Assembly (NCBI GenBank): GCA_018064665.1
Contig: JAGHUV010000038.1
Location: 1-42,993, forward strand
Length of the DNA: 42,993 bases
Source of the DNA: Candidatus Crickella caballi
GTDB taxonomy: Bacteria > Bacillota > Clostridia > Peptostreptococcales > Anaerovoracaceae
Direction: 5' to 3'
Each line of letters starts with the position of its first letter. The stretch's first letter is position 1. The translations under genes and the position numbers were made by a program. The notes beneath the pieces are model-generated. The model was not told where the DNA came from. It did not search any database and saw only the letters and a list, made by a program, of their open reading frames with translations. Shown here one piece after another: positions 19,311 to 30,437 of this stretch.

Positions 19311-19336
19311 ATATGAACTTAACAAGGAGGCTATCT

Positions 19337-20230
19337 ATGGATTTCAGAACACTTACATACTTCGTGACTGTAGCCGAAAGCCTTAACATTACCAAGGCCG
19401 CAGAAAAGCTGCACATCAGCCAGCCGCCTCTTTCCAATCAGATAAAGTCTCTGGAAAAGGAGCTGAACACAGTACTGTTCATACGAGGCAAGCGCAGCCT
19501 CCAGCTGACCGATTCTGGAAGGCTTCTGTATCGAAGAGCAAAGGAAATACTAAGCCTTACAGACAAAGCCGCCAGCGAGATCATCTCAATGAGTCAGGGT
19601 ATGACAGGAACGGTTTCAATAGGACTCGTAGAAGGTTCTGCACCGAACATCGCTGCCGAATGGATAGAACAGTTTGCATTGCAGCATCCGCAGGTCAAAT
19701 TCAGAATTATGGATGGAAACAGCGACGAGCTTATCGGAAAGCTCCGAAGCGGACTTATTAACCTGGCCGTTATTACTGCCCCTTGCGATCAGTCGCTGCT
19801 CAACAGCTTCTCAGTTGGCAAGGAAAAGATAACAGCGTTCATGAGCAAGGATAATCCTCTGGCAAAGCTGCCGGGCGACACGCTTGACTTCAGGCTTCTC
19901 AACAAGCAGCCTCTTATAGTGCCGAGTCGTGCAGCTGTAATAGAAATGATCTATAAGTGGTTCAGGGAAATAAAGTCCGAGCCGAACATCATCTGCGAGA
20001 TGGACAACTATCTCGATGTAGCCGCCCTTGCGGGAAGAAATGTAGGTATAAGCATTTTCCCTAAGACTTCATTTATCCTTAACCCGGGCATTGTTGCCAA
20101 AGAGATCGTCAACCCGGAGAGATACCTGGAGTATCTGTTCGTGTGGCTCAAGGGACGCCCTCTTCCGAGTGTCGAGGAAGCCTTCATCGATTACGTCAAA
20201 GGCAGGCTCTCATGTGATAGGAACGAGTAG
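19337..20230 (+). CDS. LysR-family transcriptional regulator
   Basis: The 297-residue regulator starts at ATG 19337, which has a strong AAGGAGG 6 nt upstream; the frame is open further back but without support. The N-terminal winged helix (MDFRTLTYFVTVAESLNITKAA then SQPPLSNQIKSLEKEL) is the standard LysR DNA-binding domain. It is followed by a linker helix and a periplasmic-binding-protein-like effector domain from about residue 90. It is divergent from glnN, so nitrogen or glutamine-linked regulation is an inference from position. It is one of only two plus-strand genes in the window. Confidence 0.93.
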   Translation: MDFRTLTYFVTVAESLNITKAAEKLHISQPPLSNQIKSLEKELNTVLFIRGKRSLQLTDSGRLLYRRAKEILSLTDKAASEIISMSQGMTGTVSIGLVEGSAPNIAAEWIEQFALQHPQVKFRIMDGNSDELIGKLRSGLINLAVITAPCDQSLLNSFSVGKEKITAFMSKDNPLAKLPGDTLDFRLLNKQPLIVPSRAAVIEMIYKWFREIKSEPNIICEMDNYLDVAALAGRNVGISIFPKTSFILNPGIVAKEIVNPERYLEYLFVWLKGRPLPSVEEAFIDYVKGRLSCDRNE

Positions 20231-20297
20231 AGTCGCACATTGTAAAACGCCGTTAATCCCGCGTATCAGAAAACATTGTTAATCCCGAACATTCGAA

Positions 20298-20335
20298 AAC
20301 GCCGTGGTTCCTGCACAAGCAGAATTCACGGCGTT
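20298..20335. terminator. Bidirectional terminator between the LysR and amidohydrolase genes
   Basis: A 9-bp stem, AACGCCGTG (20298-20306) with CACGGCGTT (20327-20335), contains an inner CTGC/GCAG pairing. It separates two converging genes. Upstream, partial copies of its left arm (AAAACGCCGT at 20244) and a direct repeat GTTAATCCCG (20252 and 20278) suggest local duplication. Confidence 0.7.
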
Positions 20336-20382
20336 ATTTATCAGGCTTTTATATTCCTTTTTTTAATTCTATGCGTTTTATT

Positions 20383-22008
20383 CTACGCGGAATATACGAC
20401 ATTTCCGTCAACGATTGTTGCCTGAAGCTTAGCCTTGGCAACCGTATCAAGCTCATCCTTGGTGAAGTCGCAATCATATACTACCAGGTTGGCAATCTTG
20501 CCCACCTTCAGGCTTCCCATGTTGTCGAATTCTCCAAACTGAATTGCAGGATTTACAGTCATTGCCTTAAGAGCATCCATTCTTGAAATGCGCTCCGATG
20601 CTTTTCTCGGCTCGCTTCCCGGGATATCCGGATTGCTTCTGGTAACTGCCATGTATACAGACCTTGGAACACTCATTGCAGGTGAAACCGGGTAATCAGA
20701 GTGGAATGCGATCATAGCACCTTCATCCATAAATGCTTTGATCGGATACTCATTCTCCCATCTGTCCGGCCCCAATGATTCAAGCTCAATTTTGTCAACA
20801 TTAGGGGCAAGAGTCTTAGGCACCCACAGAGGAGCAACTACTGCAGTAATATTGAGTGCTCCCGTCCTCTTAATGTCTTCAGGCCTTACGATCTGAAGAT
20901 GAGCGATCTCATTTCGCTGATCGTATCTTCCGTCTTCACTGCGTGCTGCTTCAATTCCGTCTACAACATACTTTGTCGCAGCATCACCTATGCAGTGTGT
21001 ATGGATAAACAGGTTCTTCTCCGCAGCTGCTTTCACGAGATTTTTAATATTATCCGGATCCGAGAACCTCTTGATTCCATAGTATCCCGGTTCATCACTG
21101 TATTCGTCGATAAGCCATGCCGTATGAGCCTCAACAACACCATCAACGAAAATCTTAATGCCCTTCACTTTAGAATATTCATTATCGAACTCCTGAGAAA
21201 GTGCGTATGCATTGTCAACGATCGCCTGCATGTCAGTGTCCTTACCCTCATCAACAAGGAGGTTGACAGCAGTCCTGATTTTGAGAAGCTTCTTCTCTGC
21301 CATTGCTGCCATGACCTTGATACCACCTACTGTAAGACCTGCATCCTGACACGCTGTAATTCCCTGACTGAATGCAAAGTCCTGCCATGCAAGCAGACTC
21401 TCGGAAACAAGCTCAGGTGTCAGAAGCTTAATCATTCCGCTGATAAGGTCAAGTGCCGGTTTTTCCGAAACGTATCCTGTAATATCTCCATTCTCATCTA
21501 CTCTGATCAGCTCGGTACCAAATTCCTTTACCTTATTCTCATCAAAGCCGAATTTATCAAGAGCCGCACTGTTAAGCCATACCGAATGTCCGTCAAAGGA
21601 ATTCAGAATCATAGGCACATCAGGGCAGATCTCATCAAGAATTGATTTGTGTGGCCGGAAATCGACAATCTTCCATCCTGCGCCCTGATAATTGGCTCTT
21701 CCCGGATGATCGGCAACCCACTTCTTCAAAGTATCGACATAATCCTGCAGGCACTCTCCCTTGCTGAGATCGACCTGCATCATTCTTGTGCCGGCAACAA
21801 GCGGATGACAATGAGCCTCAATGAAGCCCGGATAGATTGTATTGTTCCCGTAATCTATAAGCTCTGTAGTCTCGTCTTTATAAGCTTCAGCGTCTGCAGC
21901 CGAACCCACGAAAACGATTTCCCCCTCTGCAACAGCTACCGCTTCTGCTACAGGAAAGTCTTCCTCCATAGTTATTACATTACCAAGATATATCTTATCT
22001 GCCTTCAT
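20383..22008 (-). CDS. Metal-dependent amidohydrolase (YtcJ/NfdA-like)
   Basis: The 541-residue amidohydrolase superfamily member is of the family 3 type, typified by YtcJ and N-substituted formamide deformylase. The metal-ligand motif GFIEAHCHP is near residue 62. The DAHTAWL-like and FIHTHCIGD motifs carry further ligand residues, and FHSDYPVSP near residue 455 gives the conserved Asp. It is cytoplasmic, with no signal peptide. The substrate is not predictable. A spaced AGGAG site precedes the ATG. The PAP2 gene ends 25 bases upstream, so the two may be co-transcribed. Confidence 0.88.
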   Translation of the reverse strand: MKADKIYLGNVITMEEDFPVAEAVAVAEGEIVFVGSAADAEAYKDETTELIDYGNNTIYPGFIEAHCHPLVAGTRMMQVDLSKGECLQDYVDTLKKWVADHPGRANYQGAGWKIVDFRPHKSILDEICPDVPMILNSFDGHSVWLNSAALDKFGFDENKVKEFGTELIRVDENGDITGYVSEKPALDLISGMIKLLTPELVSESLLAWQDFAFSQGITACQDAGLTVGGIKVMAAMAEKKLLKIRTAVNLLVDEGKDTDMQAIVDNAYALSQEFDNEYSKVKGIKIFVDGVVEAHTAWLIDEYSDEPGYYGIKRFSDPDNIKNLVKAAAEKNLFIHTHCIGDAATKYVVDGIEAARSEDGRYDQRNEIAHLQIVRPEDIKRTGALNITAVVAPLWVPKTLAPNVDKIELESLGPDRWENEYPIKAFMDEGAMIAFHSDYPVSPAMSVPRSVYMAVTRSNPDIPGSEPRKASERISRMDALKAMTVNPAIQFGEFDNMGSLKVGKIANLVVYDCDFTKDELDTVAKAKLQATIVDGNVVYSA

Positions 22009-22032
22009 GAGAATTTATCTCCTATTAACGTA

Positions 22033-22716
22033 TTAATTATATTTCTTTCCAGGGTTAATCTTAGCTACAAGCACATAGCAGATTACAGCAAGTGAAATTC
22101 CCGCAATCATATCTACGAAATAATGCTGTTTGGTAAATTGCGTCGAAAGACAGATCAGCACAGCCATGATAAAAGAGTATACTCTGTAGCCCTTGCTGAT
22201 TTCAGCCTGCTTGCGTACACCAAGATATGAATATGTGCTGATCATGCAGTGAAATGACGGGCACAGGTTATATGCCATTGAGCTTCCGTCATTCGAATAT
22301 ACCCAGGCAAGAATGCCATTGAAGAATCCGTCATTAGCTGAGACCTTCATCAGTCCTTCTGCCGTTCTATCCATATATGAAGGAAGGAATGCAAAAATGC
22401 AGAACCCAATAATATATGCAAGCAAAAGTCCCGTAACATAATTAACCAGATTACTCTTCCTGGTAAGCGATACTGCAACAGGCGCACATATCCAGAACAC
22501 ATATGAGAAAACATATATTAATACGAACACCGGTACAAGATGCACCATATCATCAATAGCCGGAATCTTGGGACTCCATGCGTGATTTATAGTTCCAAGC
22601 GATACCGAAAGTCTGTATGCCGCGCTGTATAAGCCGAACTGCAAGGCAAAAAGGCCTATGCCCAGAACCCATCCCCACCAAGGAATTCTTTTTAATAAAC
22701 TCTTTTCATTCAACAT
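22033..22716 (-). CDS. PAP2-superfamily membrane phosphatase/transferase
   Basis: This 227-residue integral membrane protein has about six hydrophobic helices. The PAP2 active-site remnants are CPSFHCMIS (in place of PSGH) and TKQHYFVDMIAG (HxxxD). The first KxxxxxxRP motif is not obvious. This pattern resembles the PAP2_3/inositol-phosphotransferase-like branch acting on lipid phosphates or phospho-head groups. AAGGCGG lies before the ATG. It follows the broken copper ATPase gene in the same orientation. The substrate is unknown. Confidence 0.8.
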   Translation of the reverse strand: MLNEKSLLKRIPWWGWVLGIGLFALQFGLYSAAYRLSVSLGTINHAWSPKIPAIDDMVHLVPVFVLIYVFSYVFWICAPVAVSLTRKSNLVNYVTGLLLAYIIGFCIFAFLPSYMDRTAEGLMKVSANDGFFNGILAWVYSNDGSSMAYNLCPSFHCMISTYSYLGVRKQAEISKGYRVYSFIMAVLICLSTQFTKQHYFVDMIAGISLAVICYVLVAKINPGKKYN

Positions 22717-22779
22717 ATCTTACCGCCTTATTATTGAGCTCGTATACACAAGCCCATGTTTCATGGACATTATGCCATG

Positions 22780-24047
22780 TTATTCTATAGTAATAAATTT
22801 GTATCCGCCTTCCTCTATGGCTTTTCTGATAATCTCTTCCTGAACATCCTTGCTGAATTCTACAACTGCAGCACCATCCGTGTGGCTTGGTGCAGCTGTT
22901 TCAATACCATCAATTGACTCCAGAGCATTTTTAACGTGCTTCTCGCACATAGGGCACATCATTCCTTCAATAATAATCTTCTTAGTCATTTCTTCTTTCT
23001 CCATATTCTTTATTGACTGTTCAGCAAATTCTTCAGCTATAGTTCTGATATCTTCTGTGCTGACTTCATTCTTGAGCTTTCTGTCTATGCCACCGGAATG
23101 GATCTTAAGCATATTGAGTCTCAACGCATTACTTACAACGCAGAAGCTCGCCAGGCTCATCGCCGCCGCCGCAATCATCGGGTCAAGCTCCCATCCGAGC
23201 CATCCTGCATAGCAGCCTGCGGCAAGCGGTATACACAGAGCGTTATAGAAAAACGCCCAGAAAAGATTCTCGTGAATGTTGCGCAAGGTTGCTCTGCTGA
23301 GTCTTATCGCAGCCGAGATGTCGCTTACTTTGCTGTTAACAAGAACAACATCTGCCGCATCTATCGCCACGTCCGTACCTGCACCTCTTCTATCGGTAAC
23401 TCTTTCTCTTCTCCATCTGCAACGACAACCGCACTCTGAGGTGCAAGCTTCATCAACGAACGCAAAGCATCAGTCGTCTTGCCCTTGCTGCGCGCTTCGA
23501 GCATTTTGCCGACAGTGATAAGTGCAAGTATCATTGCCGCCGAATCAAAGTACAGCTTCTCTGTATCATGCAATACGAATAGAGAATATACGCTCCACAT
23601 GAATGACGTGGATGAACCAAGCGCCACCAGTGTGTCCATATTGGCAGCACCATGCATAACGCTTTTGAATCCCGAGATGAAGAATCTTCTGTTGATTATC
23701 ATTACAACGGCAGCAAGAATCATCTTGATAACAGCCGGCTTGATGAACATAAGCGCTGCTGCCAGAACAATGCTGACAATCAATCTGTTACGCAGATTCC
23801 CGGTCTCATTGTCCGTCGATAAATACTCATAGGAAATCGAGCCGCTATCTGCCGAAGCTGCTCCATATCCGGCTGATACGACAGCGGCAATTATTTCCTG
23901 CTCACTCGCCGTGCCCTCAACATTCATACTGTTAGTCAGTAAACTTACGGCACAATATGTAACGCCAGGCAATTCAGAAACTGCTTTCTCGACTCTTGCC
24001 TGGCATGCTGCACATGACATTCCTGTTACATTAAACTTTTGTTCCAT
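22780..24047 (-). pseudogene. copA: Copper-translocating P1B ATPase with large internal deletion and frameshift
   Basis: The N-terminal part (24047-23361) encodes a heavy-metal domain (GMSCAACQ), transmembrane helices and the start of the actuator domain to PIEEVQV, then shifts frame and stops. The C-terminal part (to 22780) resumes at GAGTDVAIDAADVVLV, runs through the last helices and ends in a second metal-binding domain (GMMCPMCEKHV). The TGE loop, the DKTGT phosphorylation site, the ATP-binding domain and the CPC helix are all missing, roughly 400 codons. The two parts meet at 23376-23385, where GGTGCAGGTA fits both coding contexts, as expected for deletion between 10-bp direct repeats. 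It starts 3 bases after atpC. Neither fragment could pump metal. Confidence 0.9.
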
Positions 24048-24050
24048 TAA

Positions 24051-24476
24051 TTATCTTTTCTTCTTCGCTACAGCAATTCTGTTCATGGCTCTTGAGAGCT
24101 GTGCTCTTGCAGACAGATACTCCTGCTTTGACTTTTTCTGAAGCATAGCTTCCCTTGCTTCTGCTTCTGCCCTCTTGGCTCTTTCAATATCTATTTCCTC
24201 AGGGCTTTCGCAGGTATCCACCAGCAGAAGAACATCGTTATTCTCTATTCTGATGATTCCACCGGATACAGCTGCGTATTTACGCTCCTGTCCACTGCCT
24301 TTCTCGTTGCACATAACAAAATCGATCTCGCCCGGTACGACCGCCATTACGGTGTTGGCGTGATGAGCCATTACACCGACACGGCCTTCGGTAGTCGGCA
24401 GATTTATTATTGTGGCAGGACCTGAATAGAACGATCTGTTGCTTGCCATTATTTCAAGATTAAATGTGTTGCTCAT
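24051..24476 (-). CDS. atpC: F1 ATP synthase subunit epsilon
   Basis: The 141-residue epsilon subunit has the N-terminal beta-sandwich (STFNLEIM-like start, VGVMAHHANTV block about 30-40) that contacts gamma and the c-ring. A two-helix C-terminal domain (about 90-141, rich in Ala, Arg and Lys) can inhibit ATP hydrolysis. It is last of the seven atp genes and 15 bases from atpD. GGAGAG precedes the ATG. Length is normal. The broken copA begins 3 bases after its stop. Confidence 0.95.
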   Translation of the reverse strand: MSNTFNLEIMASNRSFYSGPATIINLPTTEGRVGVMAHHANTVMAVVPGEIDFVMCNEKGSGQERKYAAVSGGIIRIENNDVLLLVDTCESPEEIDIERAKRAEAEAREAMLQKKSKQEYLSARAQLSRAMNRIAVAKKKR

Positions 24477-24491
24477 AATAAATCTCTCCGG

Positions 24492-26832
<2,341 letters not shown>

Positions 26833-26854
<22 letters not shown>

Positions 26855-28575
26855 TTGCTCTCAAACTCTTTTGCTATATCTATTATTTCCTGTCTCTCAT
26901 CATCCTCAAGCTTGCCGGTCTTGTCTATTCTGCTGCAGATATCTGCATGCTCTTCCTCAAAATGCTTAATGATGTCATCGATAAAGCCGGTGATGTCATC
27001 AATAGGAACATTCTGCATTGTATGTGCAAGTGCCATAACAAGAGTGATTACCTGCTCATGCTGGCTCTTTGGATGATACTGCTTCTGTCTGAGCATTCTC
27101 ATGATGCCCTGACCGTAAACGAGCTGCGCCTTGGTCTGATCGTCAAGGTCGGAAGCGAACTGTGTGAACACCTCCATCTCACGATACTGTGCAAGGTCTA
27201 TACGCAAAGTACCGGATGCCTTCTTCATCGCTTTGGTCTGAGCTGCTCCACCAACTCGGGAAACAGAAAGTCCTACGTTGACCGCAGGTCTCTGACCCGA
27301 GAAGAACAGATCGGATTCAAGGAAAATCTGACCGTCTGTTATAGATATGATGTTAGTAGGAATGTACGCCGAAACGTCTCCTGCCTGAGTCTCAACTATA
27401 GGAAGTGCGGTAATAGATCCGCCGCCGAATTCATCGCTCATTCTTGCAGATCTTTCGAGCAGTCTTGAATGCAGATAGAATACGTCTCCCGGATATGCCT
27501 CACGTCCCGGTGAACGGTCGAGAAGCAGTGAGAGTGCACGATATGCTACCGCGTGCTTGGAAAGGTCATCATAAACGATAAGAACATCCTTGCCCTCGTT
27601 CATGAAATACTCTGCCATAGCGCAGCCTGAATAAGGCGCGATATACTGCAGCGGTGCAGAATCACTTGCACTTGCGCATACGATAATTGAATACTCGAGT
27701 GCACCGTGCTTTCTCAGTGTCTCCGCGATCTGAACAACTGAAGATGCCTTCTGTCCTATTGCTACGTAGATACAGATGCAGTCCTTACCCTTCTGGTTAA
27801 TGATAGTGTCCAGTGCAATTGCTGTCTTGCCTGTCTGACGGTCTCCGATGATTAGCTCTCTCTGACCTCTTCCGATCGGGAACATAGAGTCAATTGCGAG
27901 CAGTCCCGTCTCAAGCGGAGTGTTTACAGGCTGTCTCTGTATAATGCTTGGAGCCGGTCTTTCAATAGGATAATAATCTGTAGCCTTAACCGGGCCCTTG
28001 CCGTCAATAGGTACACCAAGAGCGTCGACAACACGACCGAGGAAGTCGTCACCCAGAGGAACACCTGCCACCTTTGCGGTTCTGTGTACTGCTGAGCCTT
28101 CAACTACTTCGCCGTCATCGTCGAACAGTATGCAGCCTATTTCATCTTCTCTGATATCCTGTACCATTCCTCTGATGCCGTCTGTGAACATCAGGATCTC
28201 TCCGTAGGTTGCGTTCTCCAGTCCTTTAACTGTCGCAATTCCGTCACCTACAGACAGCACTTCGCCGGTCTGCTGTGCCAGAGTCTCCGGAGTCCAGGAA
28301 GCAATAGTCTCCTTGAGCAGAGGAATAATGTTTCCGTTGGAAGCAGGAACATTAACGAGTGTCTCTCTGAGCTGCTGAAACCTTCCGCCTACGGACCAGT
28401 CGTAGAATTCGTTTCCTACCTCAAGTCTGAATCCGCCGGGAAACGCCTTTGACTCTTCCCACTCCAGTTCAATGTCCTTGCCATACTTTCCGGACAGGAA
28501 TTTTATAAATCTTTCTTTCTGCTGTTCGTTAGGAGCAGTCTGAGAATAAATTTTTGCCTTTAATAATTCGCTCAT
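26833..28575 (-). CDS. atpA: F1 ATP synthase alpha subunit with N-terminal delta C-terminal-like domain
   Basis: The product is 580 residues, about 75 more than normal alpha. From about residue 83 (IIPLLKETIASWTP) it is a standard alpha subunit with VLSVGDGIA, the P-loop GDRQTGKTAIALD and the Arg-finger region ISRVGGAAQTKAMK-like. Residues about 8-75 instead match the C-terminal domain of subunit delta (OSCP): NEQQKERFIKFLSGKYGK, PGGFRLEVGNEFYDWSVGGR, FQQLRETL. No separate atpH exists, as only 5 bases separate atpF from this ATG. The delta N-terminal helical domain, which normally binds the alpha N-terminus, is absent and appears replaced by covalent fusion. AAAGGGG precedes the ATG. Confidence 0.93.
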
Positions 28576-28580
28576 CTATA

Positions 28581-29075
28581 CTAGCCCCTTTCAGTTCTTT
28601 CAGCAGCGTCAAGGAACTGATCGAATGCATCTGAAGCAGACTGCTCAAGAGCAAGCTTCTCAGTTGCTTCAGTTACCATGTCCGAAATCTCCTTTTGAGC
28701 AGATGTAATAATCTTCTCCTTCTGTCTCTCAGCCTCTGCCTTGGCATCATTGAGTATCTGCTCTGCCTCGTCCCTGGCCTCCTGAATTCTCTGAGAAGTT
28801 ACCTTGTCTATATCTTCACGTGCTTTTTCTTTTTCAGCTCTGATTTCCTGATCAAGCTGAGAAATCCTGGCTTTATATTCGTCACGTTCCGTCTCGGATG
28901 CTTTAAGATTATCCTGAGCCTTCTGATCTATATCCTCATAATACTTTTCTCTCTTGGCAATGAAATCTTTTACCGGCTTGTAGAGAAGTATCCACAGAGC
29001 TCCGAAAAGTATTGTGAAGTTCAGAAGATGGAGCATGATCTGCTGCCAGTCTATATTCAATGGAACACCTGTCAT
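28581..29075 (-). CDS. atpF: Fo ATP synthase subunit b
   Basis: The 164-residue peripheral stalk subunit has an N-terminal membrane helix (IMLHLLNFTILFGALWILLY), then PVKDFIAKREKYYEDID, then a long charged coiled coil. The C-terminus (MVTEATEKLALEQSASDAFDQFL) is the part that normally contacts subunit delta; here the partner would be the delta-like domain on alpha. AGGAG precedes the ATG. Length is normal for b, so no delta sequence is fused here, unlike the mycobacterial b-delta fusion. Confidence 0.95.
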   Translation of the reverse strand: MTGVPLNIDWQQIMLHLLNFTILFGALWILLYKPVKDFIAKREKYYEDIDQKAQDNLKASETERDEYKARISQLDQEIRAEKEKAREDIDKVTSQRIQEARDEAEQILNDAKAEAERQKEKIITSAQKEISDMVTEATEKLALEQSASDAFDQFLDAAERTERG

Positions 29076-29093
29076 ATCATATACTCCTATCTG

Positions 29094-29483
29094 TTACAGT
29101 ACGAATATTATCAGTATTACTGCAAGCAGCGCGTATATGATCGCAGTCTCTATAAATACAAGACCGAGCATGAAGTTTGTTCTGATTTTACCCTCAGCCT
29201 CAGGCTGTCTTGCAATACCCTCTGATGCTCTGGCACCAGCTATTCCCATTCCGATGCCGCCGCCACCGGCTGCTATACCGATTGCAATACCTACACCGAT
29301 AGCCTTCATACCGATGGTATTATCAACAGTCTGCTCTTCCTGAACCTGCTCTACCGCCTGTCCATCGTCCTTTGCACCATCTGCTGCATCAGCAAAAGCA
29401 AATCCTACAGATGCAATTGAAAGAACTAATATGATAATCCCCAATACTGCTGCGATTCTCTTTAAATTAAGTCTGTTTGCCAT
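29094..29483 (-). CDS. atpE: Fo ATP synthase subunit c with N-terminal extension
   Basis: This is the rotor-ring subunit. The 129 residues are about 45 more than usual. Residues 1-32 look like a signal peptide or extra helix ([25 protein letters not shown]). About 25 mostly acidic residues follow, then a normal hairpin from about residue 58: glycine-rich helix, ARQPEAEGK loop, and a second helix with the ion-binding Glu in [11 protein letters not shown]. The long form is supported by AGGAGG 8 nt before its ATG; the internal Met has no such site. E-T...Y of the sodium motif is present, but Met replaces the Gln ligand of helix 1 (GIGMGIAG). Confidence 0.93.
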   Translation of the reverse strand: MANRLNLKRIAAVLGIIILVLSIASVGFAFADAADGAKDDGQAVEQVQEEQTVDNTIGMKAIGVGIAIGIAAGGGGIGMGIAGARASEGIARQPEAEGKIRTNFMLGLVFIETAIIYALLAVILIIFVL

Positions 29484-29512
29484 TCTGTTTTCCTCCTATG
29501 GTCAAGGCGCTG

Positions 29513-30388
29513 TTACGCTGCCTTTTTATCTGTTTGATCCTTTACTTTGTTCTTACGACCAGTCTTCTTTGCCTTCTTCTCCTTAGGAGGCGGTGGTGTA
29601 TCATCGGATACCTGACCGTAGAACAAGGACGTAAGCATTGTAAGTACGTATGCCTGTATTAATGCATGCAGCAGTGTGAACAGCACGCCTACGAAAACAG
29701 GCAGTACATAGCTGAGACTTGAATAATAGTATACAAGCTCAGTTACCAGTGCACCGGAAAGCAGCGCACCAAATAGTCGAAAGCTGAGTGATATAGGCAA
29801 CGAATACTCCTTGAGTGTTTTTCCTATACCTTTTAATCCGTTACCGGCAACTCCTCCGCTCATTATGAACAGATATGAAAGGCATCCCATCATAATCGCA
29901 CCGTTTATGTCAGACAATGGTGCAGGAAGTGATATGGATAAACCCTCTGTGGTTACCGCCTGAACTCCGAGGAGTTCGAATAGAGTTCCGGTAAAAATGT
30001 ATGCTCCGGCTGCAAAAATATATGCTCCAAGCACTCTGTTGATCTTCGAGCTGCCCTTTGCCATGTTGTCGAACAAGCTGACAACAGTCTCAAGAAACAT
30101 CTGCAATCTTCCCGGAACGATCTTGAACCTCGGAATAACGAACAGTCTGCATATCAGTGCAAACACGATCAGTATTCCGGATACAATCACTCCGGAAAGC
30201 AATCCCGGATTGACTGCTCTTCCCAAAAGCATGACCTTGTTGCTGTCGTGAAGAACCGCGTCACGCATAACCTCCTGTACGGTTTCGGTCTTGGGAACAT
30301 TCGAAGCTGTCAGGAAAGATGCTATCAGAAACACCAGAGCTATCACAGCGAAAATAATTATTGCCTTTCGCCTTTCCTTTTTAGTCAT
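29513..30388 (-). CDS. atpB: Fo ATP synthase subunit a
   Basis: This is the stationary ion-channel subunit, about 291 residues from the ATG at 30388; the GTG five codons earlier overlaps the AAAGGAAG site, so the ATG is preferred. Several membrane helices are evident. The essential Arg is in LSFRLFGALLSG, and the conserved last helix is LLHALIQAYVLTMLTSLFYG. The C-terminus carries an unusual run of prolines and lysines (PPPPKEKKAKKTGRKNK) of about 30 residues on the cytoplasmic side. It is first in the atp operon. No atpI is present upstream. Confidence 0.95.
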   Translation of the reverse strand: MTKKERRKAIIIFAVIALVFLIASFLTASNVPKTETVQEVMRDAVLHDSNKVMLLGRAVNPGLLSGVIVSGILIVFALICRLFVIPRFKIVPGRLQMFLETVVSLFDNMAKGSSKINRVLGAYIFAAGAYIFTGTLFELLGVQAVTTEGLSISLPAPLSDINGAIMMGCLSYLFIMSGGVAGNGLKGIGKTLKEYSLPISLSFRLFGALLSGALVTELVYYYSSLSYVLPVFVGVLFTLLHALIQAYVLTMLTSLFYGQVSDDTPPPPKEKKAKKTGRKNKVKDQTDKKAA

Positions 30389-30437
30389 TTTCTTCCTTTC
30401 CACTGTATTTTGAACAGTAATAATTAATTTTGCTTTG

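Noticed and set aside
20899-21645. Plus-strand 248-codon open frame opposite the amidohydrolase.
   Set aside because: It is Cys/Leu/Ile-rich with no domain pattern and no ribosome binding site; the minus-strand gene has clear motifs.
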